Shown: positions 36,928 to 46,083 of the stretch, piece after piece | Layout: each line of letters opens with the position of its first letter | Position numbering within the stretch: the first letter of the stretch is position 1 | Notes under the pieces: model-generated | Told to the model about the DNA's origin: nothing | Database searches by the model: none | Seen by the model: only the letters and a program-made list of their open reading frames with translations | NCBI RefSeq assembly: GCF_013283835.1 | Contig: NZ_CP054052.1 | Location: 1,302,001 to 1,366,000, forward strand | Source: Poseidonibacter lekithochrous | GTDB lineage: Bacteria; Campylobacterota; Campylobacteria; Campylobacterales; Arcobacteraceae | Length of the DNA: 64,000 nt | Reading direction: 5' to 3' | Program-made: the position numbers and the translations under genes

Positions 36928-39072
36928 TTAGTTTTTTTCTCTTTGATATGTTTTTAGGTTTGCACACTCTTTAATTAACTCTTTGTAATACTTTGTATTA
37001 GAATAGTTTTCTTCTAGTTTATCAAAATATTTCCCATAACCTTTTTTGATGTAATCTTTATAGATATTACTTTTCATATATCTCCATAATCTATCAACTT
37101 CGTAAGAGTTTTCTTGATTATTGTAATAATTTATCTTTTTAGAATTATTTATATCAAATAGGACAAGTTCAGATTTTGCAAGCATATATGTGATTTTTGC
37201 TTTAAATTCTGCTTTTGTACTGTGATTAATAGCTTTTTTATAATATTTGATAGAATCATTAATCTTCTTTAGTTCTAAATTCTTGTGAGGAAAAGAATAA
37301 ACACTTCTATATACAACACTTAGGATATTAGAATTTCCAAAATAGCTTAAATTATATAAAGCATTTGCATAAAGGTAGTTATCCATAATACTATTTGGAT
37401 TTTTCTTTAGTTCATTTTTTATTACTAATAGTTTTTCTAAAAATTCTTTTACTGTGTAAGTATATTGTTTTCCACTTCTATTATTACCTTTGATTTTTAC
37501 ATTAAAAGGATTAAATTTAATTTTTTCACTCAAATAAGCGGAGTTTACTTCTAGTGCTTCTTTAAATTTTAGATTGTTAATAAGTATTTTTGTATAAGCT
37601 TTTTTTAGATTTTTACTTAGAATTATCTGCTTATCATTTGTTATGATATGTTTTTCTTCTAAATATTTATTTTGAAAATACTCTTCTAATTTTGATTGTT
37701 TTTTTGTATTAGAAAATACTTGAAGTTTTTCAATACTTTCTAAATCAAAAGAGTTACTATCTAAATAGTTTATGCTTTTACTTAATAGGGTTTTGAATTT
37801 ATCATTTTGTTTTTTATAAAGTTTAGTCAATTTTACAAAAGTATAGTCATGAATAGAATGACTTTTATGTTCTTTGTTTTCTAATAGTTTAGACATTTTT
37901 TTATATATAACATTCTCTGTGTTATAGTCTACTTTTTTTAGTGTGTTTAAATAAATAACATAACTTAAAGTTTGTGTTTCATGGTTGTTGTATTTTTTTG
38001 TAAGTCTTTTACTAAGTTCTTCTGCTTTTTGTATTTGTTTATCATATAAATAAAAATAAGCCAAAGATAAATGAACTAAATACATATCTTCTTTTTTTAC
38101 TGATTCTAAGTAAGTAATATATTTTTTTGTTTGGAAATCTCTTTCATATAATTTATGTTCATCAAAGTAGTGTTGAGTATATAAAAGCTGTCTATATAAA
38201 ATAAAATTATACCATTTCGAATTTTTATCTAGGGCTCTTATATTCTCTAATTCTTCTATAATATTACTATTAGTGTTTAAGGCTCTTAATGCATATAGTT
38301 TAGTTTTTTCATCTTTATTTTTACTAATAGAGTATAGTTCATCCCATAATTCATTTGAGTTTATATGATGAAAATTATAAAAAGATAAATGCCAATTAAT
38401 TCTATCTTTATTTAGTAACTTAGTGAATTCATATACTCCAAGCGCTGTTTGTTTGTCTTTTACTAAAATACCAGCATATAAAGCATGTATCCAATCTTTT
38501 ACAATAGTTTGTTTTTGCTCTTTTAATAAGTAACTGTATTTGTCATAAATATCTAAGGCTTGTTTATTTTTATAATGAGCTAGTCTTAATGTTAAATAGA
38601 AATATCTAAGCTTTAAATATGATGATTTTACAGAATCAATTTTTTTACTAGCTTCGTTTATTAGTAAGTCTACATCTATTTTCTTTTCGTTTTTTTCTTT
38701 ATTGTAATAATAGTTATTTGTAACTAGTTTTTCTTGTTTTTTTACAAATGATAGATAATCTAAGATTTCTTTGTTTTTAACTTTTTCAAGATTTTTTCTT
38801 TTATAAACAATTTCTTCAACTTCTTTAGAACTTAGTGTTTGGTCTAATTGTTTACTCCATTCACTAATATTTTCTTTTTTTGCTCTTTTTTCATAGTCCA
38901 TATAAATTTCATTGTAAGTTTGAGAATCTTTTAAATTTCCAGAGAAGTTAGAAAAAGCTTGAGTTCTCTCTTCTAGAAATACAAATTGTTTATCATGATA
39001 ACTCCAACCTGATGCACAAGCTAGTAGGGTGATTTGTATAAAAAGTATAAGAGTAGTTATTCTTAATATCAT
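36928..39072 (-). CDS. Large helical lipoprotein, TPR-like
   Basis: A 714-residue exported protein with a lipoprotein signal: a hydrophobic segment ending in LLACAS, with Cys19 as lipid attachment site. The mature part is almost entirely predicted helix, with recurring aromatic/leucine pairs (LRYFYLTLRLAHYKNKQALDIYDKYSYLL, LSLAYFYLYDKQIQKAEELSKRL given here as examples of TPR-like pairs), suggesting a tetratricopeptide-type solenoid facing the periplasm. It overlaps the preceding TIM-barrel-like gene by 4 bases, so the two products probably act together at the envelope. No enzyme motif is visible. Function unknown. Confidence 0.75.
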   Translation of the reverse strand: MILRITTLILFIQITLLACASGWSYHDKQFVFLEERTQAFSNFSGNLKDSQTYNEIYMDYEKRAKKENISEWSKQLDQTLSSKEVEEIVYKRKNLEKVKNKEILDYLSFVKKQEKLVTNNYYYNKEKNEKKIDVDLLINEASKKIDSVKSSYLKLRYFYLTLRLAHYKNKQALDIYDKYSYLLKEQKQTIVKDWIHALYAGILVKDKQTALGVYEFTKLLNKDRINWHLSFYNFHHINSNELWDELYSISKNKDEKTKLYALRALNTNSNIIEELENIRALDKNSKWYNFILYRQLLYTQHYFDEHKLYERDFQTKKYITYLESVKKEDMYLVHLSLAYFYLYDKQIQKAEELSKRLTKKYNNHETQTLSYVIYLNTLKKVDYNTENVIYKKMSKLLENKEHKSHSIHDYTFVKLTKLYKKQNDKFKTLLSKSINYLDSNSFDLESIEKLQVFSNTKKQSKLEEYFQNKYLEEKHIITNDKQIILSKNLKKAYTKILINNLKFKEALEVNSAYLSEKIKFNPFNVKIKGNNRSGKQYTYTVKEFLEKLLVIKNELKKNPNSIMDNYLYANALYNLSYFGNSNILSVVYRSVYSFPHKNLELKKINDSIKYYKKAINHSTKAEFKAKITYMLAKSELVLFDINNSKKINYYNNQENSYEVDRLWRYMKSNIYKDYIKKGYGKYFDKLEENYSNTKYYKELIKECANLKTYQREKN

Positions 39073-40007
39073 AGACTTTCCTTTAGTAATTGGCTTAAAT
39101 TATATTTGTTTTTATATGAATATCTATAATAAATGATTTCATTAAAACTATCTACATTTAAAGAATAAAAATCTTTTATGGCTTCTTGTAAATCTTCATA
39201 TTTAGAATCTTCAAATCTAAATAAATCATCTTTATAAATATATCTACCTTTAAAATAAGTACTTTTTTTGACTTTATAGATGTTTTCTGAAATTTTATCA
39301 AAATGGTTTTTGAAATCATCTTTTATTACTCCTTCAAAAATATCTAAAGGTTTTTTATCTCTAAACCAAATAGCTTGGGAGTATAAAGGAAGAGCTAGTT
39401 TTAATTTTAGTTTATATACATCAAAATTATAATGATACTTTTTTGCAATACTATTATCTAAAATAGAGTTTTTAGAGTTGAAATCTGTAATATCTGACAT
39501 ATTATAATACATCAATACTCCGTAATCCACAGGTGGTACGCCAGTCTTTTTAAAGTATTTGATTTGGTGTAATCTTATAGTTGCACTTATTGTTTTGTTT
39601 GTATCTTTTTTTAAAGCTTGTAATAAATTAAAATAATTAGATTTTGAAGTCAGTGACCAATCACAATCTATTTGTATCTCTTCAAAAGATGTATTTAGTC
39701 TTTTTATTTGTTTTAGAATAAGTTTTTCTATCTCTTTATAATCAACTTTTTTCATTGTTTCATTTGTAATATAAATTGTTGGAACAAAAGAGTTTTTAGG
39801 TTCTTTATTAAATTTTGTACTTACATATTCTAGTTTTTTAGAGAATGAAATATCAAGTACTTTTATATATAGTTTTTCATTTGTATTTTTTAAGTCATAG
39901 GTATTTTTCCAATGATAAAAACTATTTTGTATTTTTTTATCTTCGGTGAATAATATAGGAAATGAAATTATGATAATAAGTGAGAGAAAAAAAAGAAGTT
40001 TTTTCAT
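39069..40007 (-). CDS. Exported TIM-barrel-like protein of unknown function
   Basis: A 312-residue protein with an N-terminal signal peptide or anchor (about 1-20). The central part has IQIDCDWS, ISATIRLHQIKYF, GVPPVDYGVLMYYNMSD and KLALPLYSQAIWF, in the order and spacing of beta/alpha-barrel strands in GH18-like or DUF3142-like proteins. The acidic IQIDCDW is where a catalytic DxD or DxE motif would sit, but I cannot confirm catalysis. It is the first gene of a coupled pair with the large lipoprotein gene (4-base overlap). A role in handling an envelope polysaccharide is a guess from fold and location only. Confidence 0.7.
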   Translation of the reverse strand: MKKLLFFLSLIIIISFPILFTEDKKIQNSFYHWKNTYDLKNTNEKLYIKVLDISFSKKLEYVSTKFNKEPKNSFVPTIYITNETMKKVDYKEIEKLILKQIKRLNTSFEEIQIDCDWSLTSKSNYFNLLQALKKDTNKTISATIRLHQIKYFKKTGVPPVDYGVLMYYNMSDITDFNSKNSILDNSIAKKYHYNFDVYKLKLKLALPLYSQAIWFRDKKPLDIFEGVIKDDFKNHFDKISENIYKVKKSTYFKGRYIYKDDLFRFEDSKYEDLQEAIKDFYSLNVDSFNEIIYYRYSYKNKYNLSQLLKESL

Positions 40008-40063
40008 AAAAAGCCTAATAATTATATTAGGAGTATTATAGTTTATTGGCTTTAAAATAAAGC

Positions 40064-40738
40064 TTATTTAGAATAAGCCTTATTTAGTTTCTTTTCTAGT
40101 AGTTTTTGTAGATATCCAAAACTTACAACTAAAGCCCAATAAACTAAGGCAACTGCTAAGAAACTTTCAAAATATTTGAAAGAACTAGATGCTTCTAGTT
40201 GTGCTTTTGCCATGATTTCTGGAACTCCAAGAGTAAAAGCTAATGATGTACTTTTTAATAAGTCAATAAAGTTATTCATTAAACTAGGAATGGCAACTCT
40301 TATTGCTTGAGGCAAGATTATATAGATAAATGTTTGAGTTTGTGACATACCTAATGATTCAGCAGCTTCAAACTGTCCTTTTTCAATAGATGATATAGCT
40401 CCTCTTATTGCTTCTGCCATGTAAGCAGAGAAGTGAAGAGATAATCCTAATATAGATGCTGTATAAGCATCTAAGCTAGAAAAAGAAGGGAAAATCTGAG
40501 GAAGACCATAATACAATAGGAATAATTGAACTAATAATGGAGTCCCTCTAAAAAATGAGATATATACATCAGCAATTTGTGATAGTACTTTTGTATTGAA
40601 CGTCTTAATTATCGCGATTAGAACCGCGATAATTAGTGCAATAGCAGTAGAAATAAATGCCATGCTTAATGTAATATCTACATATTTTAATAAGATAGGG
40701 AATATCCCTAATGTATAATCTATATCGAATGTATTCAT
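40064..40738 (-). CDS. Polar amino acid ABC transporter permease
   Basis: Inner-membrane permease, 224 aa, of the HisM/GlnP/TcyL type, with about five helices. The start has the typical LLKYVDITLSMAFIS; FRGTPLLVQLFLLYYGLP and the coupling (EAA) loop EAAESLGMSQTQTFIYIILPQAIR are diagnostic. It overlaps the substrate-binding protein gene by one base (TAATG). No ATP-binding subunit gene follows; the next gene downstream is unrelated. The transporter must therefore use an ATPase encoded elsewhere. Confidence 0.93.
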   Translation of the reverse strand: MNTFDIDYTLGIFPILLKYVDITLSMAFISTAIALIIAVLIAIIKTFNTKVLSQIADVYISFFRGTPLLVQLFLLYYGLPQIFPSFSSLDAYTASILGLSLHFSAYMAEAIRGAISSIEKGQFEAAESLGMSQTQTFIYIILPQAIRVAIPSLMNNFIDLLKSTSLAFTLGVPEIMAKAQLEASSSFKYFESFLAVALVYWALVVSFGYLQKLLEKKLNKAYSK

Positions 40739-41514
40739 TATTTTTTTGTAATGTCTGTATTAAACCATTTCATAGAAATATTTTTTAATGTACCATCTGC
40801 TCTTAATTGATCAATTGCTTTATTTACATCATTTAATAATTCAGAACTTTTCTCATTTTTTAAGAATGGGAATGAATTAACTAATACTTTAATTGGCTCA
40901 CCAACTAATTTAAGTGGTAAGTTTCCTTTTTTGATAGCTTCAACAGCAGAAGTTCTATCTTCGATATATGCGTCAATTCTTTTTAATTTTACATCTTGTT
41001 GGAAACCATTTCCTTCATATGTAATAATTTCAATTTCATTGTTTTTATCATAAGCTCTTACGATATCAGCATAATTAGTACCAAGTCCAACACCTAATTT
41101 CTTACCTTTTAAGTCATCTAAAGAAGAAATTTCTGCTGTTTCATTGTGTACAATAATTTGTGCACCATCATATACATAAGGCGTAGCAAAATTATATTTT
41201 TCAATTCTTTTGTCTGTCATAGTGATTTGATTTGAAATAGTATCTATTTTAGATGTTTCTAACATTCCGAATAAACCAGAGAATTTTGAAGTTTTAAATT
41301 CTATTTCAGAATTAAGTTTTTCTCCAATTGCATTCCAAACGTCAATTTCGAAACCTTGTAGTTTATCATTTTCAAAGTATGTAAATGGATAATATCCACC
41401 TGATGTTCCTACTTTAATGATTTTTGTATTTTCTGTACTTGTTGCATCTTTTGAGTCACAAGCTACAAATAATAAAGATAGCATAGTAATAAAAGCTAAA
41501 GTTATCTTTTTCAT
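40738..41514 (-). CDS. Amino acid ABC transporter substrate-binding lipoprotein
   Basis: Periplasmic binding protein, SBP_bac_3 family, 258 aa. The lipoprotein signal ends LLFVACDSK (lipid on Cys19). Family marks are GGYYPFTYF, LQGFEIDVWNAIGEKL, DTISNQITMTDKR and LKGKKLGVGLGTNY. The NQITMT segment resembles the NQVG-T of cystine-binding proteins, so cystine is a possible ligand; polar amino acids in general are safer. It is the first gene of a two-gene operon with the permease. Confidence 0.9.
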   Translation of the reverse strand: MKKITLAFITMLSLLFVACDSKDATSTENTKIIKVGTSGGYYPFTYFENDKLQGFEIDVWNAIGEKLNSEIEFKTSKFSGLFGMLETSKIDTISNQITMTDKRIEKYNFATPYVYDGAQIIVHNETAEISSLDDLKGKKLGVGLGTNYADIVRAYDKNNEIEIITYEGNGFQQDVKLKRIDAYIEDRTSAVEAIKKGNLPLKLVGEPIKVLVNSFPFLKNEKSSELLNDVNKAIDQLRADGTLKNISMKWFNTDITKK

Positions 41515-41594
41515 AATAATCCTTTATATATAAATATTTGCCGTACTTTTACATATTTTAAATTAATTACTACTTACTAGTCAAGTATTTTTAA

Positions 41595-43220
41595 CTAAAA
41601 TGCATTAACTTTTTTTATTCTGTTCTTTTTTAGCCATTCTTCTTGCATATTCTTCATTTTTTTCTGAGAAGTTTTTTTTGTATATTTACTTTTTGTATGA
41701 GATGTTGCTTCATCTCCTTCTTTATATGTATAGTTTAAATTTAAAGAACTAAGATCAATTGCTTTTTTTGCTCTTGTTGCTGCAACATAATAAATATTAA
41801 GTTCTTCATTTATTCTTAGATGAGAAAGATTGTTTTTTGGATTAGAAATCTCTTTTTTGGAAATAAAATCATTTGTCATTACAACTTGGTCATATTCTAA
41901 ACCTTTTGATTTATGAGTTGTTGTAAATAAAATATCTGCATCTTCTTTTTTAGTAGTAAGTTTTTCTTTGATTTTTTTGTTTATGTCAAAGATATTATCT
42001 CCATAAGCATTAATAAATTTGATGACATTTAAATAATCTTGATTTTTTGTATCTTTTGCAAATTGTTCTAATTCATAGATTGACTCAAAATCTTTGATCT
42101 CATCTAGAGTAATTCTGTCATTCTTTTTTTGTTTTAGATAAAAAATAGAATAAACTGTTTGATTCATAAATGAGTATGAACCGTAACCACCTTCAAAATA
42201 TATCTTTTTATCTTCTTGAATATAATGAACAATTTCTTGAACTAAACCAAATGTAGATCTTGAAATAACTGTAAATTGTTTGTTAAAATCAATTGCTTCT
42301 TCTCCAATTTTTGTCTCATTTTCTGTACCATTTATATTTAATGGTTTGGTATCATTTATTTTATATAAAGTATTTAGGTTTCGCTCTAAGGTTTTTGCAT
42401 ATGTATTTGAAAACCTGAAACTATGTGTTAGTTCATAACTAGGTAGTTCTATTTTATTTAAAGCATTTAGGGCATATCTAAAAGAGTATATTTGCTGAAA
42501 GGAATCTCCAACATATATTCTTCTACAGTTTTGAGCTTCTACAATACCAATCATTACATCTGAAATATCTTGTGCTTCATCTACTAAGATTAAATCGTAT
42601 CCTAGGTTTGTACTAACTTTTTTATTTAGATAAAACATCTTTAGATAAAAATCATGTGTTGCATCTATTTGTTTGTTTTTCATAGCTGATAAAATATGTT
42701 TTAAATGTGCTAGGACTCTTGAACTATCTTTATTTATAAGCTCCAATATCTTAGCACTTAAATCAGACTGTTTTTTGTAAGAATCAAGAAGTTTACTATC
42801 TAATGCAATCAAAGAAGAGTTACAATAAAAATTAACCAAATCTTTTATTAGAGCAATATATTCAGGAATAGGGTAATACCCTTTTCTTTGATTGATTTTC
42901 TCTTCAAAGTCACATAAAATTCTTTCAATTACTTGTGCTTTTAAATCATGTGCTAGATTATATTGATAAGCTTGTATCTTACTATATGCTAGAGCATGAA
43001 TAGTACTTATTTGCATATTGTTTAGATTGTATTCATGCAGTTTTTCTTGTAGAGAAATCTGTAGAGATTTGTTATATGCTAAATAAAGAATATTTAGATT
43101 TGAATTCTTTTTTGCATATTCTAAAAGGGTTGTTGTTTTTCCACTACCTGCAACTGCATTTATTTTAAAAGATGCTTCTTTTGCATTTATAATATTTTCT
43201 TGTTCTTTAGTTAAAATCAT
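41595..43220 (-). CDS. UvrD/Rep-like superfamily I helicase
   Basis: ATP-dependent DNA helicase, 541 aa, shorter than UvrD or Rep (about 700). Motif I is AVAGSGKTTTLLE near residue 25, motif Ia LYLAYNKSLQ, motif II LVDEAQDISD near 213, motif III VGDSFQQIYSFRYA, motif IV SFRFS, motif V TTTHKSKGLEYD and motif VI YVAATRAKKAI. The compact form and motif III resemble FBH1-like helicases, linked to removal of recombinase from DNA. The C terminus is lysine-rich (KSKYTKKTSQKKMK). The start opens with ILTKEQENIINA, as usual. Stand-alone gene between transporter and kinase genes. Confidence 0.92.
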   Translation of the reverse strand: MILTKEQENIINAKEASFKINAVAGSGKTTTLLEYAKKNSNLNILYLAYNKSLQISLQEKLHEYNLNNMQISTIHALAYSKIQAYQYNLAHDLKAQVIERILCDFEEKINQRKGYYPIPEYIALIKDLVNFYCNSSLIALDSKLLDSYKKQSDLSAKILELINKDSSRVLAHLKHILSAMKNKQIDATHDFYLKMFYLNKKVSTNLGYDLILVDEAQDISDVMIGIVEAQNCRRIYVGDSFQQIYSFRYALNALNKIELPSYELTHSFRFSNTYAKTLERNLNTLYKINDTKPLNINGTENETKIGEEAIDFNKQFTVISRSTFGLVQEIVHYIQEDKKIYFEGGYGSYSFMNQTVYSIFYLKQKKNDRITLDEIKDFESIYELEQFAKDTKNQDYLNVIKFINAYGDNIFDINKKIKEKLTTKKEDADILFTTTHKSKGLEYDQVVMTNDFISKKEISNPKNNLSHLRINEELNIYYVAATRAKKAIDLSSLNLNYTYKEGDEATSHTKSKYTKKTSQKKMKNMQEEWLKKNRIKKVNAF

Positions 43221-43271
43221 TTTGAAATTGTATCAATCCTTTCTAAATAAGTAATAAAAAATAGAAATAAT

Positions 43272-45986
43272 TTAAGTATTTAGAGGGATTGTTATTACAA
43301 ACTGTGCACCGCTGTGAGTTTTATCTTTATATGAGTACTGAATGTTTTTGGCCTTTATACTACCTTCTAGTTGTTTATGAATAATTTGATAAGTCATATA
43401 TAAACCAATTCCAGTTCCTACTGATTCATGTTTTGTTGTGAAGTATGGTTCAAATATTTTGTTTAGAATATCTTCTTTGATTCCTTGACCATTATCTTTT
43501 ATTACAATATAAGCATTATGTTTATCTTTGTAAAGTGTTAAAAATACGTAAGACTCTTCTTGTTGTATGTCATTGTTTTCTAATATTGCATCTTTTGAAT
43601 TATTCAGAATATTAATTAAAGCTTGAATAATCAAGTTTTCATTCTGAGTTACTGTACATGGTTTTGTCTCAATGATTATTTTAATATTATTGTACTCAAA
43701 TGAATCTCTTACTAATTGATTCACTTTATTTAATGTATCTACTAAGTCTACATCTTTTATTGCATCTACATTTGGTTTCAAGAAGTTTTTAAAGTCTTCA
43801 ATAGTTTGAGATAAGTATTGTGCCGAATTATTGATATTATTCATTTGTGTTATAAGTGTTGACTCATCAAAGAATCCAAACTCTTTTTGTACTTTTATTC
43901 CTGTAGATATAGTACTGATTTGACTTAATGGTTGTCTCCATTGATGTGAGATATTTTCCAACATTTCACCAGTTGTTGATATTTTTGATTGTTGTAAAAT
44001 AAGTGCTTCTTTTTCTTTTATATCACTTAGGTCAATGATTGTAGAAACTCTTAATTTACCTTCTTTTGTATCTATACTTTTTCCTCTAACTAAAGCAGGA
44101 AAAGTTTTGTCGTCAGATTTTAGAAGTAGTACTTCATAAGGTTCTGTAAAAGAAAGTTGTAGTTTTTCAAAAAGAATAGTTTGAGAAGACATATCGATTA
44201 AATCGCTAAGTTCTTTATTTTGTAGTTGTTTTTTTGTTTGATAATCAAAAAGACTTAAAGCTCCTTGATTTACATCTTGAATAACACCATCTTTTGAGAT
44301 AATAATACCTTCCATTGTTGCATCTAGTATAGTCTGCATTTTATTATATGATTCTGTTAATTTCAGATTGTTTTTTCTTTGTACATATTGTCTATAAATT
44401 AAAAAAGAAAAAACTAATAAAACTAAAATGAAAGTTTCCCAAAATAGTTTATAATCAACTTTTTCTTCATATTTAACAGAAATATGTTTGTTTAGTAATT
44501 CTTGTTTTTTACTTTCACTTAGGTTATTGATTAGTTTATTTAGAATATTCTGAAGAAGTCTATTATCTTTTTGTACTGCCATATGTATATAAAGTTTTTC
44601 ATCAAATTTACTACCTATTTTTAATTCAGCAGGATAGTCTTTTTGAATTTTGTATGCAATTACTGGAAGTGCGTCAATAACTCCAAATAACTCACTCTTT
44701 TCTACTTTTTCTAGACCTTTATCAATACTGTCTATTTCTACAAAATCAAGATTCTTATATTTATTTTTTAGAATCTCACTATAACTATAATTTTTTACAA
44801 TACCAACTTTTTTATTTTTTAGATCTCTTATATTTATAATAAAAGGAGTACTATTTTTTGTTGATAGAACTAAAGGTGTATTTATATATGATTCTGTGAA
44901 GTTCATGATTTTTTCTCTATCTTTTGTTTTTACAACCATTGATAATAAATCACACTCTTTATTTTTGAATTCCTTTATAGATTGTGACCAAGAATTTGTT
45001 TTAATTAATTGTATTGGAGTATTTATCTTTTCTGCGAATTCTTTTAGAATATATTTTGTTATACCTTCTATTTGGCCTTTTTCATTTATCTTTTCAAAAG
45101 GCATCCATCTAGGATCAATACATAAATTAATAGCTTTTTTATTTTGTAAATAGTTTTTTTCTGTATTAGATATATTCACAACGTCAATATTCAGCTCTTT
45201 TAATTCTAAAATCCACTTGTTTGTAAGTTTGTCAATTTCATGAATTGCTATACTATTAAGTGATTTTTTGATGATATTGTATAACATCAAATCAATCTTT
45301 TTAATTCCAAAACGTAAATCCTCTTTTTTTATGCCAGTGAATTCATCAAGAGGTTTAATACTTGTGATTGATTGTGCTATTACAGCTTTTTTACCACTTG
45401 TATAAGAGGCTAGAAAATAGTCAATTTTACCTAAAGCTAAGGCTTTGGCTTTTTCATTACTACTAACATATTCAATTACATTAATACCCTGTTGTTTTAG
45501 TTGGTCTTTGTAATAAATAGAATAACTAATACCTACATTTTTCCCTTTTAGGTCTGCTATTGTTTTGTAGTTTTTGTCATTTTTTAATCCAAAAATAAAA
45601 GTAGGAATTTCATAATAGGGATTAGTAAATAAAGCAAATTTTTTTCTTTCATTAGTAAGAGATATTTCTGAAACCATATCAGTTTTATTTTCTTTAAAAT
45701 CTTTTAATATCACGTTCCATTTTTCTGTATAAATATCAAAATTTAATCCAGATATATAAGAAATTTTTTCTAATAAATCTTTTGTATAACCTTGATGTTT
45801 TTTATTTTCAATAAATGAAAAAGGTTTAAAGTTTGAAATCATACCAATTTTAATTACAGGACTTGAATAAATATATTCTAACTCTTCTTGAGTGAATAGT
45901 TCTTTTGGTTTGTGATCTGATGCATAAGCGTGAGAAAATAAGAGAAAGAATAATAGTGCAGTCAAAAGACGTAAAAGAGATTTCAT
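43272..45986 (-). CDS. Histidine kinase with two SBP_bac_3 sensor domains
   Basis: A 904-residue membrane kinase of the BvgS/EvgS input type. A signal peptide (1-22) precedes two periplasmic solute-binding modules: one at about 45-265 (KIGMISNFKPFSFIENKKHQGYTKDLL) and one at about 285-500 (CIDPRWMPFEKI, VGIVKNYSY). A helix (about 512-532) leads to a PAS domain (about 545-660), the box NISHQWRQPLSQI near 680 and an ATPase domain (INILNNSKDAI, DNGQGI, GTGIGL). The ligands are probably amino acids or related small molecules bound in Venus-flytrap clefts. There is no fused receiver and no adjacent regulator. It lies next to selB on the same strand, but the 97-base gap argues for separate transcription. 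Confidence 0.92.
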   Translation of the reverse strand: MKSLLRLLTALLFFLLFSHAYASDHKPKELFTQEELEYIYSSPVIKIGMISNFKPFSFIENKKHQGYTKDLLEKISYISGLNFDIYTEKWNVILKDFKENKTDMVSEISLTNERKKFALFTNPYYEIPTFIFGLKNDKNYKTIADLKGKNVGISYSIYYKDQLKQQGINVIEYVSSNEKAKALALGKIDYFLASYTSGKKAVIAQSITSIKPLDEFTGIKKEDLRFGIKKIDLMLYNIIKKSLNSIAIHEIDKLTNKWILELKELNIDVVNISNTEKNYLQNKKAINLCIDPRWMPFEKINEKGQIEGITKYILKEFAEKINTPIQLIKTNSWSQSIKEFKNKECDLLSMVVKTKDREKIMNFTESYINTPLVLSTKNSTPFIINIRDLKNKKVGIVKNYSYSEILKNKYKNLDFVEIDSIDKGLEKVEKSELFGVIDALPVIAYKIQKDYPAELKIGSKFDEKLYIHMAVQKDNRLLQNILNKLINNLSESKKQELLNKHISVKYEEKVDYKLFWETFILVLLVFSFLIYRQYVQRKNNLKLTESYNKMQTILDATMEGIIISKDGVIQDVNQGALSLFDYQTKKQLQNKELSDLIDMSSQTILFEKLQLSFTEPYEVLLLKSDDKTFPALVRGKSIDTKEGKLRVSTIIDLSDIKEKEALILQQSKISTTGEMLENISHQWRQPLSQISTISTGIKVQKEFGFFDESTLITQMNNINNSAQYLSQTIEDFKNFLKPNVDAIKDVDLVDTLNKVNQLVRDSFEYNNIKIIIETKPCTVTQNENLIIQALINILNNSKDAILENNDIQQEESYVFLTLYKDKHNAYIVIKDNGQGIKEDILNKIFEPYFTTKHESVGTGIGLYMTYQIIHKQLEGSIKAKNIQYSYKDKTHSGAQFVITIPLNT

Positions 45987-46083
45987 TATTATTTCCTCTT
46001 GCTATAAGCTTAGTTTATCTAGTATATTTACTATTTGCTTATAACAAGATTTATTGTTTTATAATAATAATTATATTTTTAAT

